Source: Rhodopseudomonas rhenobacensis
GTDB taxonomy: Bacteria > Pseudomonadota > Alphaproteobacteria > Rhizobiales > Xanthobacteraceae
DNA: 54,134 nt
NCBI RefSeq assembly: GCF_014203125.1
Contig: NZ_JACHIH010000034.1
Coordinates: 1-54,134, forward strand
Direction of reading: 5' to 3'
Positions 37,742 through 47,560 of this stretch are shown here, piece by piece (position 1 is the first letter of the stretch; each line of letters opens with the position of its first letter). A program made the translations under genes and the position numbers. The notes beneath the pieces are model-generated. The model saw only the letters and a list, made by a program, of their open reading frames with translations. It did no database searches and was not told the origin of the DNA.

Positions 37742-38623
37742 ATGCAAAAGCAGTCCGTGTTTCACTCCCCGCTGCTGCCGTTCCTGCTGATCGCCCCGCA
37801 GGTCGGCATCGTGCTGGTGTTCTTCTATTGGCCGGCGCTGCAGGCGGTGTGGCAATCCTTCCTGCTGCAGGACGCGTTCGGGCTCTCCACCACCTTCGTG
37901 GCGTTCGAGAACTACGCCGAGCTGTTGCAGCAGCCGGAATATTTCAACGCCATCGTCCGCACCTTCGCGTTTTCCGCATTGATCGCCGGCTCCTCGCTGT
38001 CGTTCGCGCTGCTGCTGGCGGTGATGGCCGACAAGCCGCTGCGCGGCGTCGGGCTCTATCGCACGCTGCTGATCTGGCCCTATGCGGTGGCGCCCGCGGT
38101 CGCCGGCGTGCTGTGGATGTTCATGCTGCATCCGTCGCTCGGCGTACTGGCGCGGGGACTGCGCAACATGGGGCTCGACTGGAATCCGCTGCTCAACGGC
38201 AACCACGCGGTGATCCTGGTGGTGCTGGCCGCGGCCTGGAAGCAGATCTCCTACAACTTCCTGTTCTTTCTCGCCGGCTTGCAGTCGATCCCCAAGAGCG
38301 TGCTGGAGGCCGCGGCGATCGACGGCGCCGGCCCGATGCGGCGGTTCTGGACTGTCACCTTCCCGCTTTTGACGCCGACGATCTTCTTTCTGATCGTGGT
38401 CAACATCGTCTACGCGTTCTTCGACACTTTCGGCATCATCGACGCGATGACCGGCGGGGGCCCGGCGAAATCCACTGAAACGCTTGTCTACAAGGTCTAT
38501 CTCGACGGGCTGCTCGGCGGCAATCTCGGCTCCTCAGCGGCGCAGTCGGTGCTCTTGATGGTGATCGTGATCGGGCTGACCGCAATCCAGTTCCGCTACG
38601 TCGAACGCAAGGTGACCTACTGA
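37742..38623 (+). CDS. ugpA: ABC transporter permease UgpA-like
   Basis: An inner-membrane permease of 293 residues with six predicted helices, the first around [20 protein letters not shown]. The EAA loop that docks on the ATPase is [21 protein letters not shown]. The Shine-Dalgarno (GGAGGGG, 37727-37733) comes from the right repeat of the DUF559 unit. With UgpE it forms the channel for sn-glycerol-3-phosphate or a related sugar. Confidence 0.93.
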   Translation: MQKQSVFHSPLLPFLLIAPQVGIVLVFFYWPALQAVWQSFLLQDAFGLSTTFVAFENYAELLQQPEYFNAIVRTFAFSALIAGSSLSFALLLAVMADKPLRGVGLYRTLLIWPYAVAPAVAGVLWMFMLHPSLGVLARGLRNMGLDWNPLLNGNHAVILVVLAAAWKQISYNFLFFLAGLQSIPKSVLEAAAIDGAGPMRRFWTVTFPLLTPTIFFLIVVNIVYAFFDTFGIIDAMTGGGPAKSTETLVYKVYLDGLLGGNLGSSAAQSVLLMVIVIGLTAIQFRYVERKVTY

Positions 38624-38664
38624 TGCAAGCTTCGCCGGTCATCACAGACGCGGAGATCGAGGCT

Positions 38665-38833
38665 CTTCACCTCTCCCCGCTTGCGGGGAGAGGTCGACCC
38701 GGCGTAGCGCCCGCGAAGCCGGGTCGGGTGCGGGGGCGTCTCCCCGAGTCAGAACTCGCGGCGACGCCCCCTCACCCGTCTGACACGCGCTGCGCGCGCG
38801 TCAGACACCCTCTCCCCGCAGGCGGGGCGAGGG
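38665..38833. repeat. REP doublet between ugpA and ugpE
   Basis: One element (38665-38738) is hairpin ACCTCTCCCC / GGGGAGAGGT with the tail GGTCGGGTGCGGGGGCG. The second (38765-38833) is inverted: CCCCCTCACCCG, then CCCTCTCCCC / GGCGGGGCGAGGG. Same family as 22598-22792 and 54010-54073. There is no DUF559 gene here, so this looks like the non-autonomous form. Confidence 0.85.
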
Positions 38834-38876
38834 AAAGTCGGCGGCGCCCGCATTCACTTTTCGAAGGCCTGTCCTG

Positions 38877-39725
38877 ATGGTCGAGCGCCAGGGCATCCGC
38901 GGTCTCGTCGCGCATCTCATTCTGTGGGTCGGCATCGCTGTGGTGGCGTTTCCGGTCTATCTGGCGTTCGTCGCCTCGACCCAGGACGCCGCCTCGATCG
39001 CCAACGGCCAGATGTCGCTGCTGCCGGGCGGACATTTCCTCGAGACCTACACCCGGACGATCTTCGTCGGCACCTCCGGCTCGACCCGCGAGCCGGTCGG
39101 CGTGATGCTGTTCAATTCGCTGGTGATGGCGCTGGTCATCGCGCTCGGCAAGATCGCGATCTCGATCCTGTCGGCCTACGCCATCGTGTACTTCCGCTTC
39201 CCGTTCCGGATGTGGATCTTCTGGATGATCTTCATCACCCTGATGTTGCCGGTCGAGGTGCGGATCTATCCGACCTACAAGATCGCCGCCGATCTCAACA
39301 TGCTCGACAGCTACGCCGGCTTGACGTTGCCGCTGATCGCCTCGGCGACCGCGACGTTGTTGTTCCGGCAGTTCTTCATGACGGTGCCGGACGAACTCCT
39401 GGAAGCGTCGCGGATCGACGGCGCCGGGCCGTTGCGGTTCTTCTGGGATACGCTGCTGCCGCTGTCGCGGACCAATATCGCGGCGCTGTTCGTGATCCTG
39501 TTCATCTATGGCTGGAATCAGTATCTGTGGCCGCTCTTGATCACCACCCGCGACGACATGCAGACCATCGTGATCGGCATCCGCAAGATGATCACAACTT
39601 CGGACGCGCTGACCGAATGGCCGATGGTGATGGCCACCGCGGTGCTGGCGATGCTGCCGCCGGTGCTGGTGGTGATCGTGATGCAAAGACTGTTCGTGCA
39701 CGGCCTGGTGGAGACGGAAAAGTGA
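38877..39725 (+). CDS. ugpE: ABC transporter permease UgpE-like
   Basis: The second permease, 282 residues, six helices, with EAA loop [21 protein letters not shown]. The usual overlap or short gap to ugpA is replaced by 253 bases of REP DNA. Confidence 0.93.
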   Translation: MVERQGIRGLVAHLILWVGIAVVAFPVYLAFVASTQDAASIANGQMSLLPGGHFLETYTRTIFVGTSGSTREPVGVMLFNSLVMALVIALGKIAISILSAYAIVYFRFPFRMWIFWMIFITLMLPVEVRIYPTYKIAADLNMLDSYAGLTLPLIASATATLLFRQFFMTVPDELLEASRIDGAGPLRFFWDTLLPLSRTNIAALFVILFIYGWNQYLWPLLITTRDDMQTIVIGIRKMITTSDALTEWPMVMATAVLAMLPPVLVVIVMQRLFVHGLVETEK

Positions 39726-39737
39726 AAGTCGCGTCCG

Positions 39738-40838
<1,101 letters not shown>

Positions 40839-40875
40839 GTGCCAAAATGCCGCCGTGGGACGCCCGTTGGGGGTT

Positions 40876-40904
40876 CTTGAACAGCACCGGGCGATGCCCA
40901 TATT
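40876..40904 (+). promoter_or_regulatory. RpoH (sigma-32) type promoter for hsp20
   Basis: CTTGAA at 40876-40881 and CCCATATT at 40897-40904 give CTTG-N17-CCCATAT, agreeing with the alphaproteobacterial heat-shock consensus. Transcription would start near 40911, giving a ~90-base leader before hsp20. Confidence 0.7.
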
Positions 40905-40910
40905 GTGGTG

Positions 40911-40999
40911 TGACCGGAGGGCAGTCCGCCAGCCGGCCGACTCTTAGGGTGCCGCAAGGGCCCTAAACTCAAAGTCGCTTCGAGAGGGCTTTGTACGAT
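40911..40999 (+). ncRNA. ROSE-type RNA thermometer in the hsp20 leader
   Basis: The leader ends in a hairpin at 40970-40993: CAAAGTCGCTT pairs with GAGGGCTTTG. It sequesters the Shine-Dalgarno AGAGGG, leaving one bulged G opposite it. TCGCT (40975-40979) matches the conserved ROSE motif U(U/C)GCU. A second hairpin (TAGGGTGCC / GGGCCCTA) lies at about 40945-40965. ROSE elements are known in front of small heat-shock genes of Bradyrhizobium and relatives; they melt on heating and expose the ribosome site. Confidence 0.75.
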
Positions 41000-41425
41000 A
41001 TGTCTCGTGTTCCGACGTTATCCAGTCCGTTCCTGCTGGGATTCGATGAAATCGAGCGTGCGCTCGATCGCGTCGTCAAGGGCGCCGACGGCTACCCTCC
41101 CTACAACATCGAGCGTTGCGACCGTTGTAACGGGGAGCCCGAAAAGCTCCAGATCACGCTCGCGGTCGCCGGGTTCACCCGCGACCAACTCGATGTCACC
41201 ATTGAGGAAAACCAGCTGGTGATCCGCGGCCGGCAGCAGGACGACAAGACCCGGCAATACATCCATCGCGGCATCGCCGCGCGCCACTTCCAGCGCACTT
41301 TCGTGTTGGCGGAGGGGATGCAGGTGCTGGGTGCGGATTTGAAAAACGGGCTGCTGTCGATCGATCTGGCCCGGCCTGAGCCGGAGCGGGTCGTTAAGAC
41401 AATCGCTATCAATGAACACGAATAA
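41000..41425 (+). CDS. Small heat-shock protein, Hsp20 family (IbpA type)
   Basis: An ATP-independent chaperone that holds unfolding proteins. The protein has 141 residues, with an alpha-crystallin domain from about 38 to 125: PPYNIERCD, LQITLAVAGFTRDQLDV, GIAARHFQRTFVLAEGM and LKNGLLSIDL. ATG 41000 fits the thermometer; a TTG at 40991 lies inside the hairpin. The C-terminal I-x-I is seen as IAI. Control is by the RpoH promoter and ROSE leader. Confidence 0.93.
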   Translation: MSRVPTLSSPFLLGFDEIERALDRVVKGADGYPPYNIERCDRCNGEPEKLQITLAVAGFTRDQLDVTIEENQLVIRGRQQDDKTRQYIHRGIAARHFQRTFVLAEGMQVLGADLKNGLLSIDLARPEPERVVKTIAINEHE

Positions 41426-41476
41426 TGGAACGAGTAGCGGACTCGACCGCTTGATGTACAAAAAGGAGTCGAGACC

Positions 41477-41740
41477 ATGACTGCAGTGAATGTCGTTGAA
41501 AATGTCGACGTCTCCACCGAGGCGCTGGCGACCCTTGGCGAGGGCCATATCGCTTACGTGAAGCAGATCCGATCCGAGGACGTGCCTGGCTTGTTTCCGC
41601 AGGCGCCGCGAATCGCGCCGGGCCTCAAGCTGTTCGCGCTGCATTCGGCCGACGGCACCCCGATCATGCTGACCGATAGTCGGGAAGCGGCGATCGCCAA
41701 TGCCTGGAGCCAGGAATTGCAGGCCGTCAGCGTCCACTGA
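41477..41740 (+). CDS. DUF1150 family protein
   Basis: An 87-residue protein of the alphaproteobacterial DUF1150 family (LATLGEGHIAYVKQI, LFALHSADGTPIMLTDSREA). It commonly follows an hsp20 gene in Rhizobiales, and does so here by 51 bases. AAAAGGAG upstream supports the start. The role is unknown; co-expression with the chaperone is likely from position. Confidence 0.88.
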   Translation: MTAVNVVENVDVSTEALATLGEGHIAYVKQIRSEDVPGLFPQAPRIAPGLKLFALHSADGTPIMLTDSREAAIANAWSQELQAVSVH

Positions 41741-41783
41741 CGCACGGCCGCGAGAGCAACGCGAGCCAGCAAAAGCGAGTTTT

Positions 41784-41826
41784 GCGCGGGCTGTCCTGTT
41801 GAGTCAGGATGGCCCGCGCTTTTTTT
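41784..41826 (+). terminator. Rho-independent terminator after the DUF1150 gene
   Basis: A long stem with the outer pair GCGCGGGC / GCCCGCGC and an inner TCCTG / CAGGA is followed by seven T. It closes the hsp20-DUF1150 unit. Confidence 0.92.
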
Positions 41827-41866
41827 GCCGATCACGCCGCTTGCGTGTCCGATGCCAGCAACCCGG

Positions 41867-42211
41867 CTATTTGGTCGCCCGCTTCAACGCGAGCAGCGCC
41901 TGCTTCAGGGCCGGCAGGTCATTCTTGATCGCATTCCAGATGATCGACGCATCCACACGCTGATATTCGTGCCGCAGAATGTTGCCGATCCCCGCGATGT
42001 CATCCCAGCGCACGTCGGGATGCTGCGCCTTAAGGTCCGGACCGAGATGGCGGCTGGCTTCAGAGATAACCTCGACACCACGCTCAATGGCCGAGCGCAA
42101 CAGCCACGACCGTTGGTAATCCCGGAAGGTCTTGTCGGCGATCGCCTTTTCGATTCCCCGGATGCTTTCGAGCATATCGTGGATGCGCAGCGAGGGGGAA
42201 CGCGCGGCCAT
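41867..42211 (-). CDS. HepT-like HEPN (DUF86) protein with altered RNase motif
   Basis: The toxin-type partner of a HEPN/MNT pair. The 114-residue protein has RIHDMLESIRGIEKAI and, near the C-terminus, DIAGIGNILRHEYQRVD. The canonical RNase motif of HepT is R-N-x-x-x-H-x-Y; here the Arg is Gly (GNILRHEY) while Asn, His and Tyr stay. It may have lost or changed RNase activity, or Arg in another place may serve. It follows the MNT gene by 2 bases. Confidence 0.85.
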   Translation of the reverse strand: MAARSPSLRIHDMLESIRGIEKAIADKTFRDYQRSWLLRSAIERGVEVISEASRHLGPDLKAQHPDVRWDDIAGIGNILRHEYQRVDASIIWNAIKNDLPALKQALLALKRATK

Positions 42212-42213
42212 CT

Positions 42214-42510
42214 CTAGAAAACCCGGGTCGCCTCGGCCTCGACCTGCTTGCGGATCAGCGGGTGCAGCCCCTTTCGGGTGGTGAGGTCGATCGCGACGCC
42301 GAGGCTGCCCTCGAGCAGTCGCTTGGCGGCCACCAGGTCGAGCACGCTAAACCGACCGCGGGGATCGTAGTCGACGAACAGGTCGAGGTCGCTCGTGGCG
42401 CTGGCCTTGCCACGGGCGGTAGAGCCGAACAGATAGAGCGACGTCGCGCCCAGCGCCCTGATGGCGTCGGCATGGGCGCGCAGCTTCCTGAGTGCGTCCG
42501 ACCGTTTCAT
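42214..42510 (-). CDS. MntA-like minimal nucleotidyltransferase (antitoxin type)
   Basis: A 98-residue nucleotidyltransferase with the motif YLFGSTARGKA and the metal pair SDLDLFVDYD. In studied pairs such a protein neutralises HepT by adding AMP to a tyrosine near the RNase site. That tyrosine (HEY) is present in the partner. It starts the two-gene operon. Confidence 0.88.
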   Translation of the reverse strand: MKRSDALRKLRAHADAIRALGATSLYLFGSTARGKASATSDLDLFVDYDPRGRFSVLDLVAAKRLLEGSLGVAIDLTTRKGLHPLIRKQVEAEATRVF

Positions 42511-42556
42511 CCCGCCAAGATATCACGACTTGCGAGCCGACGGCAGAGTCCGTGGC

Positions 42557-43111
42557 TCACGCCGTCAGATGGCTGACCAGAATATTGCTGCCGATCACGA
42601 TCAGGCCGAGGCCGCCGGCCAGTTCGGCCCAACGGCCGGTGCGCTCGCCGATCAGGCCGCCGATCCGCAATCCGATCAAAGTCAGCACGAAGGTGACGAT
42701 GCCGATCACAAACAGGGTTAGCGGAATGTTGTCGCCGAACAGCGCCAGCGTCAGCCCCACCGCGGTGGCGTCGATGCTGGTGCCGAGCGCGGTGGCGAGC
42801 ACCGCGGCCCAGGTCGGTGTGGTCTGCGACGCGACGACCGCCTCGGGATGAAAGCTGCGCCAGATCATCCGCAGCCCGAGACCGCCCAGCACGATGAAGG
42901 CCAGCCAATGGTCGTAGCCTTCGATGATTCCGGCGAACTGCTTGCCGAGCAGATAGCCGATCAGCGGCGCCAGCGCTTCCAGCGTACCGAAGCCGAGCGC
43001 GATCCCGGCGCTGCGCAGCCACGACATGTTGGGAAACCGCACGCCCTTGGCAACCGAGGCGGCAAAGGCGTCGGTCGACAGGCTGAAAGCAAGGATGGCG
43101 ATCTGAAACAT
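42557..43111 (-). CDS. mntP: Manganese efflux pump MntP
   Basis: MntP exports Mn2+. The 184-residue protein has six predicted helices in two related halves with the conserved Asp strings [14 protein letters not shown] and [15 protein letters not shown] looked for a yybP-ykoY manganese riboswitch in the 124 bases upstream and found no convincing match. Confidence 0.93.
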   Translation of the reverse strand: MFQIAILAFSLSTDAFAASVAKGVRFPNMSWLRSAGIALGFGTLEALAPLIGYLLGKQFAGIIEGYDHWLAFIVLGGLGLRMIWRSFHPEAVVASQTTPTWAAVLATALGTSIDATAVGLTLALFGDNIPLTLFVIGIVTFVLTLIGLRIGGLIGERTGRWAELAGGLGLIVIGSNILVSHLTA

Positions 43112-43235
43112 TTTGGTCCCGATTGGGGCGACAACGCGCGACCGGCAGGCCCGGCGGCTCGCGGCGTCGATCGATGAATTGGGTGGCGGAACGCGGCCGC
43201 TCTGGTCGCCCGCGCCGTTGGCTACATCGCCGGGA

Positions 43236-43697
43236 TCAAGCCGCGGTCGCCGGCGGCAACGCCAGCACCGAATAGATCGCCTGGGCGTCGCGCGAGGCGC
43301 GCAGCTTCTTGGCGACGTCGAGATCGCGCAGCAGCCGTGCGATCCGGGCCAAGGCCTTCAGGTGATCGGCGCCGGCGCCTTCCGGCGCCAGCAGCAGAAA
43401 CACCAGGTCGACCGGCTGGCCGTCCATCGCCTCGAAATCGATCGGCCGCTCCAGCCGGGCGAACAGGCCGAACAGCTTGTCGAGCTTCGGCAGCTTGCCG
43501 TGCGGGATCGCCACGCCGTAACCAACGGCTGTGGTGCCGAGCTTCTCGCGCTGCAGCAGCACTTCGAAGATCGCGCGCTCGTTCTGCCCGGTGAGCACCG
43601 CGGCGCGTGCCGCCAGCTCCTGCAACGCCTGCTTCTTGCTGTTGACTTTCAACGCCGGGATAACGGCCTCGGGCGCGACCAGATCGGTAATCGTCAT
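43236..43697 (-). CDS. ptsN: PTS IIA-like nitrogen regulatory protein PtsN
   Basis: EIIA-Ntr is the end acceptor of the nitrogen PTS phosphorelay and affects K+ and nitrogen control. From ATG 43697 it has 153 residues with the phospho-His in VAIPHGKLP (His66). It lies downstream of hpf and rpoN, the usual neighbourhood, with 236 GC-rich bases between hpf and ptsN. Confidence 0.95.
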   Translation of the reverse strand: MTITDLVAPEAVIPALKVNSKKQALQELAARAAVLTGQNERAIFEVLLQREKLGTTAVGYGVAIPHGKLPKLDKLFGLFARLERPIDFEAMDGQPVDLVFLLLAPEGAGADHLKALARIARLLRDLDVAKKLRASRDAQAIYSVLALPPATAA

Positions 43698-43933
43698 GAA
43701 GCGTTCCGAGGATGATTTACCGTCAGTGTGAAATAGGCGTGAGGCAGGTTGGGTCAAGCGGGGCGCTTTGGCCGGCGGATTGAGATGCTTCGCCGGTCTA
43801 AAACGCTCCTGAAATCATCGAACTGGTGCAGTCTAGCACCAGTCGCGGCCGGCCGCAAAAGCTCGCCGCCCCGGGGCTCGGCCCCGAAGGCGGCGGACCA
43901 TAGGAAGCGCCCTGCAGGGCGTCAATGGCGATC

Positions 43934-44539
43934 TCAGCTGGCCACCGCCGGCGGATCGACCCAGCCGACATTGCCGTCCGGCCGCCGGTAGATCACGTTG
44001 ACCCGGCCGCTGCTGCCATGCAGGAAAACCACCACCGGCGCGCCGGAGAGGTCCAATTCCATCACCGCTTCCGAGACCGAGAGCCGCTTCAGCGAGGTGG
44101 TCGCCTCGGCGATGATCACCGCGTTGTAGCCCTCATCGGCGATTTCGGCTTCGGTGTCGGGCGCCTCGATGACGTAGCTCGGCGCGTCCAGCGACGACCC
44201 ACCGATCTCGGCGACCGCAGCGGCGGCAGCGTGAATCTTGCGCGCCGAGCGATCCTTCAGCCGGCTCTTGTAGCGGCGCAGCCGCTTTTCGATCTGCAGC
44301 AGCGCCTGGTCGGCGCTGGCATAGGCGTCGGCGGCGTTGGATTCGGCTTCCAGCGTGATGCCGGAGTCCAGGTGCAACGCACAATCGGTGCGAAAGCCGA
44401 AGCCGTCCTTGCTGAGGGTGATATGGCCCGAATAGTTGCCGTCGAAATACTTGCGGAGCACCTCGTCGGTGCGCTCGCTGACGCGGCCGCGCAGCGCTTC
44501 ACCGACACTGATGCTCTTGCCGGAGACCCGAATGGTCAT
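43934..44539 (-). CDS. hpf: Ribosome hibernation promoting factor, long form
   Basis: Long HPF pairs 70S ribosomes into inactive 100S dimers in stationary phase. From ATG 44539 it has 201 residues: an N-terminal RaiA/HPF domain (to ~100, basic KRLRRYKSRLKD), a linker, and a C-terminal dimerisation domain (LSVSEAVMELDL, VVFLHGSSGRVNVIYRRPDG). It follows rpoN by 56 bases. Confidence 0.94.
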   Translation of the reverse strand: MTIRVSGKSISVGEALRGRVSERTDEVLRKYFDGNYSGHITLSKDGFGFRTDCALHLDSGITLEAESNAADAYASADQALLQIEKRLRRYKSRLKDRSARKIHAAAAAVAEIGGSSLDAPSYVIEAPDTEAEIADEGYNAVIIAEATTSLKRLSVSEAVMELDLSGAPVVVFLHGSSGRVNVIYRRPDGNVGWVDPPAVAS

Positions 44540-44595
44540 GTCATGCCTCGATTCGTCTAAAGATGGAGATACAGTTTCAGCAGGAATGAACTCAA

Positions 44596-46257
44596 TCAAG
44601 CCGGTGCAATGTCGCGGGACCGGTCTGCCGTGGTTGCCGGCGCTGTGAGTGCATTTCCAAGCATGCTTTGCTTGTCTCGGCGACGCTGGACGGAGGAGGG
44701 AATCCGCATCGCTTCGCGGTACTTGGCGACGGTGCGACGCGCGATGTCAATACCAGCTTCGCGCAGTTTTTCGACGATGGTGTCGTCGGACAGAATAATC
44801 GCGGGGTTTTCCCCATCGATCAATTGCTTGATGTGGTGACGCACGGCTTCCGCCGAATGCGCCTCGCCGCCGTCCGCCGAGGCGATCGACGCGGTGAAGA
44901 AGTATTTCAATTCGAAGATGCCGCGGTTGGTCGCCATGTATTTGTTGGCGGTCACCCGCGAGACTGTCGACTCGTGCATCTGGATGGCATCTGCAACGGC
45001 TTTCAGATTGAGCGGCCGCAGATGCGCGACGCCCTGGGTAAAGAAGCCGTCCTGCTGACGCACGATCTCGGTGGAAACCTTGAGGATGGTGCGGGCGCGC
45101 TGATCCAGCGCGCGCACCAGCCAAGTGGCGTTCTGCAGGCAGTCGGTGAAGTAGGCCTTGTCGCCGTCCTTGCGGATCGTCTTCGACAGCTCCGAGTAAT
45201 ACACTTGGTTGACCAGGACCTTCGGCAAGGTCTCGCTGTTCAGCTCGACATGCCAGCCGCCGTCCGGGCCGGGCCGGACATAGACGTCCGGCACCACGGT
45301 CTGCACCCGCGCCGAGCCGAATTTCAGCCCCGGCTTGGGATCGAGATGGCGGATCTCGCCGATCATGTCGGCGAGATCCTCGTCGTCGACGCCGCAGATC
45401 TTGCGCAGATTGCCGATGTCGCGCTTGGCCAACAGATCGAGATGCTCGACCAAGGCCTGCATCGCCGGATCGTAGCGGTCGCGGTCGCGCAGCTGGATCG
45501 CCAGGCATTCGCTGAGATTGCGGGCGCAGACCCCGGCCGGATCGAACTTCTGCAGCACGGCCACCACGGCCTCGACCTGTTCGGCGCTGGCGCCGAGCCG
45601 TTCGGCGGCGTCGCCGAGGTCCGGCGGCAGATAGCCGGCGTCGTCGACCAGGTCGATCAGATACTGCCCGATCAGGCGCTGCTTCGGATCGGTGAACGCC
45701 ACCGCCAGCTGCTCGGCGAGATGGCCGCCCAGCGTGATTTCCGCGGCGACGAAGGCTTCGAGATTGTAGCCGTCGTCGTTCGACGAGCCGCCGCCCCATT
45801 CGGTGAAGGCGGTGGGTGCTGCGTCCTGCGCGGTGCGCGCCGCGGCTTCGGCCGGCTCTTCGGAGAACACGTTGTCGAGGCCGGTGTCGAGGGTCTGTTC
45901 GATCTCGGCGCGGCTGCCGAGGTCGCGCTGCATCCAGTCTTCGGCGGAAGCCTCAAAACCGTCGCCGCCGGCGCGGTCGGTAAAATCTGCGCCCTCGCCG
46001 CCCGCATCGTCGCCGGACGCCGATCCGGATTCGTCGCGGTCGGAAAATTCGGCGCGCTCAGGAGCGGGCTCGCCCGGCACCGGCGGCTCGCCGTTTTCGT
46101 TGGCGCGATCGAGCAATGGGTTCCGCTCGAGCTCGTCCTCGACGAAGCTAGCGAGGTCGAGGTTCGACAATTGCAGCAGTTTGATCGCCTGCATCAGCTG
46201 CGGCGTCATCACCAGCGATTGCGACTGGCGGAATTCTAAGCGTTGGGTCAGTGCCAT
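44596..46257 (-). CDS. rpoN: RNA polymerase sigma-54 factor
   Basis: RpoN directs transcription from -24/-12 promoters that need an activator ATPase. The 553-residue protein has the Gln-rich region I (LEFRQSQSLVMTPQLMQAIK), an acidic region II, and the core and DNA-binding parts with the RpoN box ARRTVAKYREAM near the end. It sits between lptB and hpf, as in most proteobacteria. Confidence 0.97.
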   Translation of the reverse strand: MALTQRLEFRQSQSLVMTPQLMQAIKLLQLSNLDLASFVEDELERNPLLDRANENGEPPVPGEPAPERAEFSDRDESGSASGDDAGGEGADFTDRAGGDGFEASAEDWMQRDLGSRAEIEQTLDTGLDNVFSEEPAEAAARTAQDAAPTAFTEWGGGSSNDDGYNLEAFVAAEITLGGHLAEQLAVAFTDPKQRLIGQYLIDLVDDAGYLPPDLGDAAERLGASAEQVEAVVAVLQKFDPAGVCARNLSECLAIQLRDRDRYDPAMQALVEHLDLLAKRDIGNLRKICGVDDEDLADMIGEIRHLDPKPGLKFGSARVQTVVPDVYVRPGPDGGWHVELNSETLPKVLVNQVYYSELSKTIRKDGDKAYFTDCLQNATWLVRALDQRARTILKVSTEIVRQQDGFFTQGVAHLRPLNLKAVADAIQMHESTVSRVTANKYMATNRGIFELKYFFTASIASADGGEAHSAEAVRHHIKQLIDGENPAIILSDDTIVEKLREAGIDIARRTVAKYREAMRIPSSVQRRRDKQSMLGNALTAPATTADRSRDIAPA

Positions 46258-46391
46258 GGAGGCAGCCGTTCCAGATTGGTCCGTTTCTTGCTTAACGCGT
46301 TATCGGACCGATGTACACGGCTTGACGAATGGGAAATTTGGAGTATGGGCGGCGTCCCTGGAAACCAAAGACGCTCTGCCTGGCGCCGCCG

Positions 46392-47354
46392 TTAGAGCCG
46401 GAATTCCTCGCCGAGATACAGGCGCCGGACGTCCGGATTGTTGACAATCTCCTCCGGGCTGCCTTCGGTCAAGATCTCTCCGGCATAGACGATATAGGCA
46501 CGGTCGGTCAGCCCCAGCGTCTCGCGGACGTTGTGGTCGGTGATCAGCACGCCGATCCCGCGGTTGGTGAGGTGGCGCACCAGGTCCTGGATGTCGCCCA
46601 CCGCGATCGGATCGATGCCGGCGAACGGTTCGTCGAGCAGCATGTAGTTCGGCCGGCTGGCCAGCGCTCGGGCGATTTCGACGCGCCGCCGCTCGCCGCC
46701 GGACAGCGCGATCGACGGCGATTTGCGCAACCGCTCGATGTTGAATTCCTGCAACAGATTGTCGAGTTCGGCCTCGCGCTTGCGGCGATCCGGCTCCACC
46801 GCCTCAAGCACCGCGCGAATATTCTGCTCGACGCTGAGGCCGCGGAAAATCGAGGCTTCCTGCGGCAAGTAACCGATGCCGAGCCGCGCGCGCTGGTACA
46901 TCGGCAGCTTGGTGACGTCGTGGCCGTCGAGCTCGATGGCGCCGCGATCGGCCTTGATCAGGCCGGTGATCATGTAGAACACCGTGGTCTTGCCGGCGCC
47001 ATTGGGGCCGAGCAGGCCGACCGCCTCGCCGCGCCGGACATAGATGCTGACGCCGCGGACGATGCGCCGGCTGCCGAAACTCTTTTCGATGCCGTGCACC
47101 GCGAGAAAGCCGTCGCGGGCGGGCGCGCTCTGCGGTCGCGCCGACTGCGGCCGGGCTGGGCGCTGCGGAGCAATCGGCGGCGGCGGCGCCGCGGCGGCGG
47201 GTTCGCGCGGGATCGCCGGCGCGTCGCGCACCGGGCTGGTCAGAAGGTCGCCGACGTTGTCGCCGAGGTCGGTGATGTCGTCGCGCTGCGAGCGCGCAAA
47301 GCTCGCGGCGGCCTTGGCCGGCCGGCGCCGGAACATGCCGAGAAGATCCACCAT
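46392..47354 (-). CDS. lptB: LPS export ABC transporter ATP-binding protein LptB with N-terminal extension
   Basis: LptB powers extraction of LPS from the inner membrane by LptFG. The 320-residue protein has Walker A GPNGAGKTT, signature LSGGERRRVEIARAL and Walker B MLLDEPFAGIDP. E. coli LptB has about 240 residues; here ~80 extra N-terminal residues precede the ATPase core (FLAVHGIEKSFGSRR), rich in Pro, Ala and Arg (PPPPIAPQRPARPQSARP). The start at GTG/ATG 47354 has no close alternative inside the extension. Confidence 0.94.
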   Translation of the reverse strand: MVDLLGMFRRRPAKAAASFARSQRDDITDLGDNVGDLLTSPVRDAPAIPREPAAAAPPPPIAPQRPARPQSARPQSAPARDGFLAVHGIEKSFGSRRIVRGVSIYVRRGEAVGLLGPNGAGKTTVFYMITGLIKADRGAIELDGHDVTKLPMYQRARLGIGYLPQEASIFRGLSVEQNIRAVLEAVEPDRRKREAELDNLLQEFNIERLRKSPSIALSGGERRRVEIARALASRPNYMLLDEPFAGIDPIAVGDIQDLVRHLTNRGIGVLITDHNVRETLGLTDRAYIVYAGEILTEGSPEEIVNNPDVRRLYLGEEFRL

Positions 47355-47560
47355 CGCGTTATCGTCAACCTTCCCGGCCCTGGTTCGAAGCCGCGCAGCA
47401 TGGCGCGCGGTTCTTCCTCAATCGTCTTGGTCTTTGCCGCGCAATAGCGGCAAATTGTGGTGCGTCGCACCAAGCCGCCAGGCGCCGCCCGCCCCACACC
47501 ACACTTAGCGGCTCAGCACGCTGCCGCTCAACCTCATTGCGCCGCCGCGGCGCGTTGAAA

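Noticed and set aside
40991-40999. TTG start for hsp20 at 40991
   Set aside because: It lies within the thermometer hairpin only 2 bases from the Shine-Dalgarno; ATG 41000 fits better.
43112-43235. Possible yybP-ykoY manganese riboswitch before mntP
   Set aside because: GTAGCC and a final GGGACC are present on the minus strand, but the GGGGAGTAG core and the internal conserved loop were not found.
44668-46239. A 523-codon plus-strand open frame opposite rpoN
   Set aside because: rpoN is certain on the other strand; this is the antisense shadow of GC-rich codons.
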